Source: Aequorivita sp.
GTDB lineage: Bacteria > Bacteroidota > Bacteroidia > Flavobacteriales > Flavobacteriaceae
Assembly: GCA_030690315.1 (NCBI GenBank)
Contig: JAUYGY010000019.1
Location: 90,129 to 154,128, forward strand
Reading direction: 5' to 3'
Length of the DNA stretch: 64,000 bases
Shown: piece by piece, positions 8,332 through 16,047 of the stretch
How the letters are laid out: the number at the start of each line of letters is the position of its first letter
How positions within the stretch are numbered: position 1 is the first letter of the stretch
Program-made: the position numbers and the translations under genes
The notes under the pieces: model-generated
Told to the model about the DNA's origin: nothing
Databases searched by the model: none
Seen by the model: the letters and a program-made list of their open reading frames with translations, nothing else

Positions 8332-10833
8332 TTAGTCTAAAAGATTAAATTGTTCAAAATGGTGATTCAAATGTTTTCGTTCCAACAAATACCATTCGTA
8401 ACGATTCATTTCGCCAAAAACCAGATTATTCAATTTTGCGTCTGGATTTTCTTTGAAATAGTTTTTATAAGCTTCTCTTTCTTCAAGAAATTTCTCCTTC
8501 GCCGTTACCAAATCAGGGTGTTTTAATTCATCCAAAGTATCTTTTTCGAGCGCTGGAAAATTCGTGTTGCGGGGGAATTTGTCATAATTATAAAGGCTGG
8601 CGTGCACTTTTTCCAATATCTTTTCCGGTGTTGCAACTTCAAAATTCTGAATTTTTCCGGAAGCAATCTTATAAGTATATTCCAAATGTTCCAGCATATG
8701 CTGTGGCGTCATAATACCCCATTTTGGCTTGGTTTCTTCGGTTAATTTGTTTAAACTTTCCTGAATTTTTTCATCAGTCATTTCAACAAAGGTTTCCTGT
8801 TTCTTCTGAACCATAGTTAGAATTGTTGCAACCGCAACCAATTCATCTTCGGTATCAAAAACCTCAACAAACCATTTTACAATTCCGCTGGGATGTTCTG
8901 CGGAAGCAACGTCGCGATCAACTTTTTGTTTGCACGTCAATCGAACATAAATGGTGTCATTATGATACAAAGGCCGTAAGAATCGGCAATCCTCCAACCC
9001 GTAATTTGCCGCAACCGGACCTTTGTTTGGATAAACGAACAGTCCCGCAGCAGCCGCAATGATGAAATAACCGTGGGCAGTTCGCTTTTCAAAAATACTT
9101 CCGTCTAGGGAAGTGATATCGGTATGTGCGTAAAAATGGTCCCAAGTTAGATTGGCGAAATTAATTATATCTGTATCAGTAAGCGTGCGATTATGCGTTT
9201 TTAAAGACATTCCCGGCTCAATGTCTTCCCAATGATACTTAAACGGATGTTGTTCCGCTTCTCTATATTTTGCGTTTGCTTGATAAATTCCTGTAATTTC
9301 CGTTAACGTTGTTGGCGAACCTTGAATCGCGGTTCGTTGCAAATAATGTTTGATACCGCGTACTCCACCCATTTCCTCACCGCCACCGGCACGACCCGGA
9401 CCACCGTGAACCAAACTTGGCAATGGCGAACCGTGGCCCGTACTCTCTTGGGCGCTTTCACGGTTTAAAACTAAAATCCTTCCGTGATGTGAAGCGGCGT
9501 TTAACACATATTCCTTTGCTATTTTATCATCATTTGTGGCGATGGAAGATACCAATGACCCTTTCCCCATTTGAGCCAAAGTGATGGCTTCATCTAAATT
9601 TTTATAGGGCATAATTGTACTTACGGGACCGAAAGCTTCCGTTTCGTGAACAGATAAATTTTTGAACGGATTGTCTTCCCGAAGTAAAATTGGAGCCAAA
9701 AATGCTCCTTTTTTTGCATCGGCACCAATGACTTCAATTTTATCCAAATCGCCGTACACAATGCTGGCAGTTTTAGACAATTCTTGAACGCGTTGCCTAA
9801 CTTCCTTCACTTGATCCATACTCACCAACGAACCCATTCTAACTTCCTTCAAACGAGGATCGCCAATGGTTACTTTTGAAAGTGTATTTCCGAGTGCAAT
9901 TTGAACATCCTCAATTAAATTTTGGGGAACAATTACCCGACGGATTGCAGTACATTTCTGTCCACATTTCACCGTCATTTCATTTCGAACTTCCTTAATA
10001 AAAATATCGAACTCGGGAGTTCCGGGAACGGCATCTTCCCCCAAAACGGAAGCATTTAAACTATCGGCTTCCATTGTGAACGGAACGGCTTCCTCAATAA
10101 TTCTTTTGTGCGCTTTCAGCATTCTACCTGTTGTTGCGGAACCCGTGAATGTAACTAAGTCCTGTGAATCCACGCTATCGAGAATAGTTCGAGCCGAACC
10201 TGTAATTAATTGCAACGCGCCTTCGGGTAAAATTTTGGAAGAGATAATTTCACGAACTACGGCTTCCGTTAAAAATGAAGTGTTTGTAGCTGGTTTAACA
10301 ACTGCTGGAACACCCGCCATCCAGTTCACGGCACACTTTTCAAGCATTCCCCAAACTGGAAAATTGAAAGCATTAATATGAATTGCAACCCCACGTTTCG
10401 GCACCATAATGTGGTGTGCCATAAAACGTCCGCCACGCGATAAATCTATAGGCTCACCTTCAACATGATAAGATTGGTTGGGGAATAATTTCCGAAGGGA
10501 AGCGTTGGCAAAAAGATTTCCGAAACCGCCTTCAATATCGATCCAACTGTCCACTTTTGTGGCGCCAGTGCGGTAGCTTATTTCATAAAAATCGGCTTTC
10601 TTTTTAACCAAATAAAGCGCTAGGGATTTTAGCATATTCCCGCGTTCTTGAAAGGTCATTTTTCGAAGAACTTCGCCACCTTTTGTTCTTCCATAATGGA
10701 GAATTTCAGCGAAATCAAGTCCTTCGGTATCTGAAAGCGCAATGACTTCGCCAGTTATGGCGTCGTGCATTGGTATGCCTTCGCCAGTTCCTTCAAGCCA
10801 TTGCCCTGTTACGTAATTATGTAATTTTTTCAT
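8332..10833 (-). CDS. paaZ: PaaZ bifunctional ring-opening enzyme with extra C-terminal DinB-like domain
   Basis: PaaZ hydrolyses the ring of oxepin-CoA and oxidises the resulting semialdehyde. The aldehyde dehydrogenase domain (about 1-515) has the Glu in FTMEADSLN and the nucleophilic Cys in VKCGQKCTAIRR. The MaoC-type hydratase domain (about 535-683) has the Asp/His pair in NLTWDHFYAHTD. E. coli PaaZ ends near residue 681, but this protein continues for 149 residues from about 685, with WGIMTPQHMLEHLEYTYKIA and a helical tail ending RKHLNHHFEQF. This resembles the DUF1569/DinB-like helical bundle family, so the chain is a three-domain fusion. The start is ATG. Confidence 0.93.
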   Translation of the reverse strand: MKKLHNYVTGQWLEGTGEGIPMHDAITGEVIALSDTEGLDFAEILHYGRTKGGEVLRKMTFQERGNMLKSLALYLVKKKADFYEISYRTGATKVDSWIDIEGGFGNLFANASLRKLFPNQSYHVEGEPIDLSRGGRFMAHHIMVPKRGVAIHINAFNFPVWGMLEKCAVNWMAGVPAVVKPATNTSFLTEAVVREIISSKILPEGALQLITGSARTILDSVDSQDLVTFTGSATTGRMLKAHKRIIEEAVPFTMEADSLNASVLGEDAVPGTPEFDIFIKEVRNEMTVKCGQKCTAIRRVIVPQNLIEDVQIALGNTLSKVTIGDPRLKEVRMGSLVSMDQVKEVRQRVQELSKTASIVYGDLDKIEVIGADAKKGAFLAPILLREDNPFKNLSVHETEAFGPVSTIMPYKNLDEAITLAQMGKGSLVSSIATNDDKIAKEYVLNAASHHGRILVLNRESAQESTGHGSPLPSLVHGGPGRAGGGEEMGGVRGIKHYLQRTAIQGSPTTLTEITGIYQANAKYREAEQHPFKYHWEDIEPGMSLKTHNRTLTDTDIINFANLTWDHFYAHTDITSLDGSIFEKRTAHGYFIIAAAAGLFVYPNKGPVAANYGLEDCRFLRPLYHNDTIYVRLTCKQKVDRDVASAEHPSGIVKWFVEVFDTEDELVAVATILTMVQKKQETFVEMTDEKIQESLNKLTEETKPKWGIMTPQHMLEHLEYTYKIASGKIQNFEVATPEKILEKVHASLYNYDKFPRNTNFPALEKDTLDELKHPDLVTAKEKFLEEREAYKNYFKENPDAKLNNLVFGEMNRYEWYLLERKHLNHHFEQFNLLD

Positions 10834-10931
10834 TCTTATTTTTTTATGGAATCTTTTTTCCGAAAATCATTTTGTACAATCATTAAAGTAGTAACAATAT
10901 AGCCAGATAAATACATTCCTTTTTTATTTTA
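10834..10931. other. spacer between mazF and paaZ
   Basis: 98 bases of AT-rich DNA without a heptamer array, in contrast to most junctions of this run. It may hold a promoter for paaZ, but no full TTG/TANNTTTG pair was found. Confidence 0.4.
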
Positions 10932-11264
10932 TTAATGCCTTAAAATAGCATTAAGAGTGTTTTTTATCAGCTCCAATTGCTTTTCTGATACGAATCCAAT
11001 TCTCTTTTTAAACCTCAATTTCGATACTGCCCGAATATGAAAAACCATAATTTCGGATACATGAAGCAAACCATTATCTTCAGTGGGCTCAAGTATTGGG
11101 TTTCCCTTAAAGTTTTTCACGGAACTCGTTATCGGACAAACTATAATGACGCCAAGATTATTGTTCATTGCTTGCCCACTTATAATTACCGCTGGCCTGT
11201 TTCCAGCCTGTTCGCTCCCTTTAATTGGGTCAAAATATACATTCCAAATCTCTCCTTGCTTCAT
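10932..11264 (-). CDS. mazF: MazF/PemK-type endoribonuclease toxin
   Basis: A 110-aa toxin of the MazF (PemK/CcdB-fold) family, which cuts mRNA at short sequences. The family start MKQGEIWNVYFDPIKGSEQ, the conserved NRPAVIISG and the strand CPITSS are all clear. The start codon overlaps the antitoxin stop by four bases (ATGA at 11261-11264), the usual arrangement. The pair sits inside the phenylacetate run between paaZ and the thiolase gene, so it would be affected by read-through from that operon. Confidence 0.92.
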   Translation of the reverse strand: MKQGEIWNVYFDPIKGSEQAGNRPAVIISGQAMNNNLGVIIVCPITSSVKNFKGNPILEPTEDNGLLHVSEIMVFHIRAVSKLRFKKRIGFVSEKQLELIKNTLNAILRH

Positions 11265-11506
11265 TGATCGTCTTGGTCTTGAAGCATTTTAAAATAATCA
11301 GCCATACCCTCCTCGGCCATATCCAAAACTTCTTGGTCTTTGTTGGCTCGTTTAAATGATTTTACATATTGCGCTCTTTCAATTTGGTCCAAGTAGAGCG
11401 AAAGAGCCTTTTCTATGAGTTTATTCTTTGGAAGCTTAAGCTCTTTGGCGGTTATTGACAATTGTTCCAAGAGCGAATCTGGTAAACTTGATGTGAATGT
11501 TGCCAT
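11261..11506 (-). CDS. mazE: antitoxin of the MazF toxin, ribbon-helix-helix type
   Basis: 81 aa. The N-terminal about 45 residues (FTSSLPDSLLEQLSITAKEL, NKLIEKALSLYL) look like a ribbon-helix-helix DNA-binding domain; the acidic C-terminal part (MAEEGMADYFKMLQDQ) would wrap and block the toxin. It is translationally coupled to mazF. A perfect 7-bp inverted repeat lies 18-36 bases upstream and may be the autoregulatory operator. The gene name is by pairing; the fold is of the CopG/RHH kind, not classical MazE. Confidence 0.85.
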   Translation of the reverse strand: MATFTSSLPDSLLEQLSITAKELKLPKNKLIEKALSLYLDQIERAQYVKSFKRANKDQEVLDMAEEGMADYFKMLQDQDDQ

Positions 11507-11523
11507 TTTATATTTATTTTTTG

Positions 11524-11542
11524 TAAATATAATAAATATTTA
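11524..11542. promoter_or_regulatory. inverted repeat upstream of the antitoxin gene, possible operator
   Basis: TAAATAT, a five-base spacer, then ATATTTA forms a perfect 7-bp inverted repeat immediately upstream of mazE. Antitoxins of this class repress their own promoters through such repeats. The sequence is only A and T, so chance is not excluded. Confidence 0.4.
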
Positions 11543-11598
11543 AGATTGAAAATCAATGTTTTTTGTTTTTGAAGTTTACAATAATTCTAAAATTTTAA

Positions 11599-11640
11599 AA
11601 TCAAAAATCAGCAATCGTTAATCGTTAATCGTTAATCACT
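11599..11640. repeat. heptamer array, one arm (AATCGTT units)
   Basis: Six consecutive units start at 11599, 11606, 11613, 11620, 11627 and 11634 (AATCAAA, AATCAGC, three AATCGTT, AATCACT). The array contains the thiolase stop codon. There is no good inverted partner; only a short GATTGAA/AATCAAT palindrome lies near 11555. Confidence 0.85.
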
Positions 11641-12841
11641 TAACTCGTTCAATAATCGCCGCATATCCCTGCCCAACACCCACGCACATGGTGATGAGCG
11701 CATATCTTTTATTTTGAAGTTGAAGCTCCAAAGCCGCTGAATAAACAAGTCGCGCACCCGTAACGCCCAGCGGGTGGCCGATGGCGATTGAACCACCATT
11801 TGGATTGATTCGAGGGTCATCATCTTTCAATCCCCACTCACGGATGCACGCCAAAGACTGCGAAGCAAAAGCTTCATTGAGCTCAATCACATCCATATCT
11901 TCCATTGTCAATCCTGCTTTTTTCAAAGCTTTGTTGGAAGCCTCAACGGGGCCAATGCCCATAATTCTTGGCTCTACTCCCACTACTGCCGAACTTACAA
12001 TTCGAGCAATTGGTCTCAAATTATATTTTTTTACGGCATCTTCGGAAGCAATTATAGTTGCTGCGGCGCCATCATTTAATCCCGAAGAATTTCCGGCAGT
12101 AACGCTTCCATCATTTTTGAAAGCGGGACGCAACTTCGCCAAAACTTCTTTGGTGGTTTCGGGACGTATGAATTCGTCATCCTTAAAAATAATCGGGTCT
12201 TTTTTTCGCTGCGGAATTTCAACGGCAACAATTTCTTTTGCCAAACGCCCATTTTTCTGGGCATTAGCGGCTTTTCTTTGTGAATGATACGCAAAAGCAT
12301 CTTGGTCTTCTCGGGAAATATTGTGCTTTTCAACCAAATTTTCCGCAGTATTTCCCATTCCGTCCGTACCGTACATTTCAGCCATTTTAGGGTTTACAAA
12401 ACGCCATCCGAAACTTGAATCGTACATTTTTGAATCCGTTCCAAAAGCGGAAGACGGCTTTGCAATTACGTAGGGCCCGCGCGTCATATTTTCAACCCCG
12501 CCCGAAATAAACAAATCGCCATCACCAGCTTTTATTGCTCTATTCGCGTGGATTATTGCTGAAAGTCCGCTGCTGCAAAGTCGGTTAACTGTTTCCCCGG
12601 GAACGGTTACGGGCAAACCTGCCAGCAACGACGCCATTCGAGCAACATTTCGGTTGTCTTCACCCGCTTGGTTTGCGCAGCCGAGAATTACATCGTCATA
12701 GGCTTCTTTTGGGATATTTGGATTTCTTTTTACAATTTCGGCAATTACAAAGGCCGCCAAATCATCTGTCCTCACAGTACTTAGCGCTCCTTGATAACTT
12801 CCTATTGGCGTTCGTATTCCGTCTATTATATATGCGTTCAT
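11636..12841 (-). CDS. paaJ: acetyl-CoA C-acyltransferase, 3-oxoadipyl-CoA thiolase type
   Basis: The thiolase of the last step of phenylacetate breakdown, which cleaves 3-oxoadipyl-CoA to succinyl-CoA and acetyl-CoA; homologues also cleave the ring-opened 3-oxo-dehydrosuberyl-CoA. The nucleophilic Cys is in NRLCSSGLSAI (about residue 88), the His is in NGGSIAIGHPLG, and the second Cys is in MCVGVGQG. 401 aa is the normal length. Location in the paa run supports the role, though thiolases of fatty-acid breakdown look similar. The start is ATG. Confidence 0.88.
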   Translation of the reverse strand: MNAYIIDGIRTPIGSYQGALSTVRTDDLAAFVIAEIVKRNPNIPKEAYDDVILGCANQAGEDNRNVARMASLLAGLPVTVPGETVNRLCSSGLSAIIHANRAIKAGDGDLFISGGVENMTRGPYVIAKPSSAFGTDSKMYDSSFGWRFVNPKMAEMYGTDGMGNTAENLVEKHNISREDQDAFAYHSQRKAANAQKNGRLAKEIVAVEIPQRKKDPIIFKDDEFIRPETTKEVLAKLRPAFKNDGSVTAGNSSGLNDGAAATIIASEDAVKKYNLRPIARIVSSAVVGVEPRIMGIGPVEASNKALKKAGLTMEDMDVIELNEAFASQSLACIREWGLKDDDPRINPNGGSIAIGHPLGVTGARLVYSAALELQLQNKRYALITMCVGVGQGYAAIIERVK

Positions 12842-12846
12842 AAAAG

Positions 12847-12953
12847 GATTTTAGGTTTTTGATTAACGATTGTTGATTTCTGATTTTTGAAGGTATTCAT
12901 ACTACTTCATAAATCAAAAATCGTTAATCTGCAATCGTTAATTATTAATTAAG
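12847..12953. repeat. heptamer palindrome without gene (GATTAAC class)
   Basis: Left units start at 12847, 12854, 12861, 12868, 12875 and 12882 (GATTAAC, GATTGTT, GATTTTT types). Right inverted units start at 12912, 12919, 12926, 12933, 12940 and 12947. The loop between them also has GAAG/CTTC pairing. The peptidase stop codon lies in the right arm. Confidence 0.9.
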
Positions 12954-13802
12954 TATTTCTGAAAAAGTATCGCCCTGCTTTACATCACCCGTTTTATAGC
13001 CTTTCATAAACCATTTCATACGTTGTTCAGAGCTTCCGTGGGTAAAACTGTCGGGCACAACATCGCCTTGTGTTCTTTTTTGAATGGCGTCATCGCCCAC
13101 CGCATTTGCAGCGCTCAAGGCTTCTTCAATATCGCCTTCCTCCAAATATTCCTTGTTGTAGTGCGCCCAAACGCCTGCATAAAAATCTGCTTGAAGCTCT
13201 AATGCAACGGAAAGTTGATTGGCTTCTGTTTTATTGGTTTGTCGCTGTAATTGGGTAACTTTTTGCGAAGTGCCAAGTAGCGTTTGCACGTGATGGCCAA
13301 TTTCATGCGCGGTTACGTAAGCAATTGCAAAATCGCCACCCTTTGCTCCGAAACGTGTTTTCAATTCATCAAAAAATGCCAAATCCATGTATAGTTTTTG
13401 ATCTGCCGGACAGTAAAACGGTCCAGAGGCTGAACTTGCATTACCGCATCCAGTGCTAACAGCATCAGTGAACAAAACCATTGTAGGTTCCTGGTAATCC
13501 CCTAAATTATTTTGGCTAAAAATTTGATTCCAAACATCTTCGGTATCTGCTAGGACAGTTCCCATAAAATTCCCCATTTCCTTTTCTTGGGCTGTAAGTT
13601 CCCGTTGCTCCACTTGTTGCGATTGGCCACCTCCCAATTGTTCAACAATTGGTGCGAGTTGTTGGCCGGTTTCGCCACCAAAAAACTGAAGTGCTATCAC
13701 AATTAATGCAATAACGCCCCCACCAGCAACTAGTTTACCTTTGCCGCTCATTCCTCTGCGATCGTCAAGATTGCCGCTTTGTCTTCTGCCTTGCCATTTC
13801 AT
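12945..13802 (-). CDS. YpfJ-family neutral zinc metallopeptidase
   Basis: 285 aa. A short basic N-terminus (MKWQGRRQSG) and one membrane span (about residues 25-43, VAGGGVIALIVIALQFF) are followed by a zinc peptidase domain with HEIGHH and a downstream Glu in the helix with ELQADFYAG. The protein would be anchored in the inner membrane with the domain outside the cytoplasm. Physiological substrates of the family are not known. Its place inside the paa run is not explained by function. Confidence 0.88.
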   Translation of the reverse strand: MKWQGRRQSGNLDDRRGMSGKGKLVAGGGVIALIVIALQFFGGETGQQLAPIVEQLGGGQSQQVEQRELTAQEKEMGNFMGTVLADTEDVWNQIFSQNNLGDYQEPTMVLFTDAVSTGCGNASSASGPFYCPADQKLYMDLAFFDELKTRFGAKGGDFAIAYVTAHEIGHHVQTLLGTSQKVTQLQRQTNKTEANQLSVALELQADFYAGVWAHYNKEYLEEGDIEEALSAANAVGDDAIQKRTQGDVVPDSFTHGSSEQRMKWFMKGYKTGDVKQGDTFSEILN

Positions 13803-13887
13803 AATTTAAATATTTTAATTTATTAATTGATCATTTAAGATTTAGGACTTAAAATTAAACTTTCAAGTTGAATATTTCCATTTCAAA

Positions 13888-13915
13888 AATCTGAAATCAA
13901 AAATCTGAAATCGTT
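13888..13915. repeat. heptamer array (AATCTGA/AATCAAA units)
   Basis: Four units start at 13888, 13895, 13902 and 13909, upstream of the peptidase gene and just before the paaI stop. A weaker left arm (AAGATTT, AGGACTT) lies around 13836-13850. Confidence 0.75.
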
Positions 13916-13923
13916 AACATTAA

Positions 13924-14331
13924 TTACTCCCAATCCTTACTTGTTCTATAAACAACTCCTTTAAAAAGGGCGACCAATTCAGCCCCGCGCTTTACTTCAA
14001 CGATATTAAAACCGAGTTTGTTATTCACTTTTTCAATGACGGATTCTGCCGTTAAATAGTCACCTTCATTCAATGCTTCAATATGATTAATTGAGGTTTC
14101 GATGGAAACGGCATATTTTCCATGGGTGTTTGCCGCAAAGCCGAAAGCAGTGTCCGCAAGAGAATAACTGATACCACCGTGGGCTTTGTCCATGCTATTT
14201 AGCATTTCTTTGCGAACGGTCATCCCTACCTTGCATTTGCCTTTTCCAACTTCCAATATTTCGATGCCGAGCCAGGTACTGAAAGCATCCTGGCTTAGCA
14301 TTTTATGTGGTATTTTTTCAGCTTCAAGCAT
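13924..14331 (-). CDS. paaI: PaaI hotdog-fold thioesterase
   Basis: 135 aa hotdog-fold thioesterase that hydrolyses hydroxylated phenylacetyl-CoA esters and frees trapped coenzyme A. The conserved MLNSMDKAHGGISYSLADTA region carries the catalytic acidic and Gly residues of the family. The ATG start directly abuts the paaH stop codon (14332), so the two genes are translated as a pair. Confidence 0.9.
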   Translation of the reverse strand: MLEAEKIPHKMLSQDAFSTWLGIEILEVGKGKCKVGMTVRKEMLNSMDKAHGGISYSLADTAFGFAANTHGKYAVSIETSINHIEALNEGDYLTAESVIEKVNNKLGFNIVEVKRGAELVALFKGVVYRTSKDWE

Positions 14332-15549
14332 TTAAAAGAAGTTTTTGCTTTCTAAATTCATTTTCCTCAACAACGGCGAACAACGATAGCGATCTTCGTG
14401 ATAAATATTATAAAGCTCGTCCATTTTCTTGACGCACCAATCCATTCCTTTTTCATCTGCCCACGCCAATAATCCCTTTGGGTAATTTACGCCTTTGGTC
14501 ATCGCGTTATCAATATCTTCAGCGGAAGCGATGTTCCAAAACAGGGCATCGGCGGCTTCGTTGATGAGCATTACGAGAATTCTTTCGAAAATATATTCAG
14601 CAGCCACATTTTCCTTCGAAAATGTTCCCGACTGCGCTCGAACTGACATTTCTCCATTTTCGGAATAGTTGTAATATCCTTTTCCGCTTTTTCGCCCCAA
14701 ATAGCCGGCTTCTGCAAAACGTTTTTGAGTAAAGGAAGGTTTATAGCGCGGATCGAAATAAAATGCTTCGAAAACAGTTTCAGTAACGGTGTAATTTACG
14801 TCGTTGCCTATAAAATCCATCAATTCAAACGGACCCATTTTAAAGTTGCCAATTTCTTTCATTGCGGAATCTATTTCAACAAAAGAAGCAATTCCTTCTT
14901 CATAAATCCGGAGGGCCTCCCCGTAGAATGGACGTGCAACGCGGTTCACTATAAACCCGGGCGTATCCTTTGCTACGGCAACTGTTTTCTGCCAATTTTT
15001 AATGGTTTCAATGGATTGTTGAAGTGTTTTTTCTGAAGTTTGAATTGCAGGAATAACTTCAACCAATTTCATTAATGGCGCGGGATTGAAAAAGTGAATC
15101 CCGATGCAGCGTTCCGGATTTTTTAAGGCGGAAGCAATAGAGGCGATGGAAAGCGACGAGGTGTTTGAAGCGATGATACAATCATCACTTACAAACTTTT
15201 CAAGCGTGGAAAACACATTTTTCTTGACCTCTAGATTTTCAACTATTGCTTCAATAGTCAGATCAGAATTTTTTAATTCTTTTAGGGAATTGACATATTG
15301 AATGTTGTTTTGGATGCGCTTTTTCTCTTCGGAATCTATTTTTTCTTTTTCAATCAAACGGTCCATTATTTTTTCCAGATCAGCCTTGGCTTTTTCCAGA
15401 GCTTCGGTTTTGGTATCATATATTTTTACAGAACAACCTGCCGTGGCAGCTACTTGCGCAATGCCTGCACCCATTGTTCCCGAACCTATTATTCCAACAA
15501 ATTTGATTAACGATTGCTGATTAACGATTTTTGATTTTTGATTTTCCAA
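14332..15549 (-). CDS. paaH: 3-hydroxyacyl-CoA dehydrogenase PaaH with array-derived start region
   Basis: NAD-dependent oxidation of 3-hydroxyadipyl-CoA. The Rossmann motif GIIGSGTMGAG is at about residues 19-29, the catalytic His is in GIHFFNPAP, and two helical C-terminal domains follow. Two oddities are seen. First, there is no ATG or GTG: the only usual start is a TTG at 15549, and residues 2-16 (ENQKSKIVNQQSLIK) are coded by the heptamer array 15505-15546. Second, a REP-like sequence at 14624-14648 codes in frame for the stretch MSVRAQSGTF between the two conserved C-terminal regions. 405 aa is within the family's range. Confidence 0.9.
   Translation of the reverse strand: MENQKSKIVNQQSLIKFVGIIGSGTMGAGIAQVAATAGCSVKIYDTKTEALEKAKADLEKIMDRLIEKEKIDSEEKKRIQNNIQYVNSLKELKNSDLTIEAIVENLEVKKNVFSTLEKFVSDDCIIASNTSSLSIASIASALKNPERCIGIHFFNPAPLMKLVEVIPAIQTSEKTLQQSIETIKNWQKTVAVAKDTPGFIVNRVARPFYGEALRIYEEGIASFVEIDSAMKEIGNFKMGPFELMDFIGNDVNYTVTETVFEAFYFDPRYKPSFTQKRFAEAGYLGRKSGKGYYNYSENGEMSVRAQSGTFSKENVAAEYIFERILVMLINEAADALFWNIASAEDIDNAMTKGVNYPKGLLAWADEKGMDWCVKKMDELYNIYHEDRYRCSPLLRKMNLESKNFF
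15505..15546. repeat. heptamer array overlapping the paaH start (GATTAAC class)
   Basis: Six units start at 15505, 15512, 15519, 15526, 15533 and 15540 (GATTAAC, GATTGCT, GATTAAC, then GATTTTT types). It codes for the first residues of PaaH. A nearly identical array follows 79 bases further on. Confidence 0.9.
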
Positions 15550-15583
15550 ATTAGTATAAATTATTTTTAGTTGAAGCGGTTTT

Positions 15584-15618
15584 GATTAACGATTGCCGAT
15601 TAACGATTTTTGATTTTC
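15584..15618. repeat. heptamer array, left arm of S23 unit 2 (GATTAAC class)
   Basis: Five units start at 15584, 15591, 15598, 15605 and 15612, with the same order of unit types as 15505-15546, so one array is probably a copy of the other. It is the inverted partner of 16013-16047 across the broken S23 gene. Confidence 0.9.
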
Positions 15619-15625
15619 CCAATTA

Positions 15626-15988
15626 TTAAATTTTATTTTTTTGTGATGCTGTTTTAATACTCGCCACAAAAATTGAAATTAACTCATTGTTCTCTGAAAG
15701 TAATTCGTCAATCATTTGAACATTGGTTATTAAATTCGCCCCTTTTTAAATTTTCATATTAACAAAAGACTCTCTTAATTCCTTCAGTGAAATTTTCAAT
15801 TTATGGAGAAAATCTCTGGAAGACTCAGCGCTTCTTGCTTCACCATAATTTAAAGCTACAGAAGTAGTTGAGCGTATAAGTTGTTTAGTCAAATGCTCTG
15901 AGGCAAATGAGCCATCAAAGTGCTTGCACATTAAAATCACATCTACCGCAAACTTTATCAGTCTATCTTCAAGTTGGTTGGGTATCAT
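15626..15988 (-). pseudogene. S23-type four-helix-bundle gene with an in-frame stop
   Basis: The frame starts at an ATG at 15988 (MIPNQLEDRLIKFAVDV), has the family core LIRSTTSVALNYGEA and RDFLHKLKISLKELRES, and hits TAA at 15746-15748. The same reading frame continues without shift to 15626 with the expected C-terminal half, KGANLITNVQMIDELLSENN and IFVASIKTASQ. A single nonsense change therefore interrupts an otherwise full-length (about 121 codon) gene. It lies between paaH and paaG, bracketed by inverted GATTAAC-class arrays. The truncated product of about 80 residues would lack the last helices. Confidence 0.85.
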
Positions 15989-16012
15989 TTTTATTAATTT
16001 TTTTACTTCATA

Positions 16013-16047
16013 AATCAACAATCATCAATCGTTAATCGTTAATCATT
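16013..16047. repeat. heptamer array, right arm of S23 unit 2
   Basis: Five units start at 16013, 16020, 16027, 16034 and 16041 (AATCAAC, AATCATC, AATCGTT, AATCGTT, AATCATT). The array contains the paaG stop codon at 16043. Confidence 0.9.

Noticed and set aside
15746..16021. A complete 91-aa gene as the plain reading frame suggests
   Set aside because: The family-typical second half continues in the same frame after the stop, so this is a broken longer gene, and the best ATG is internal (15988).
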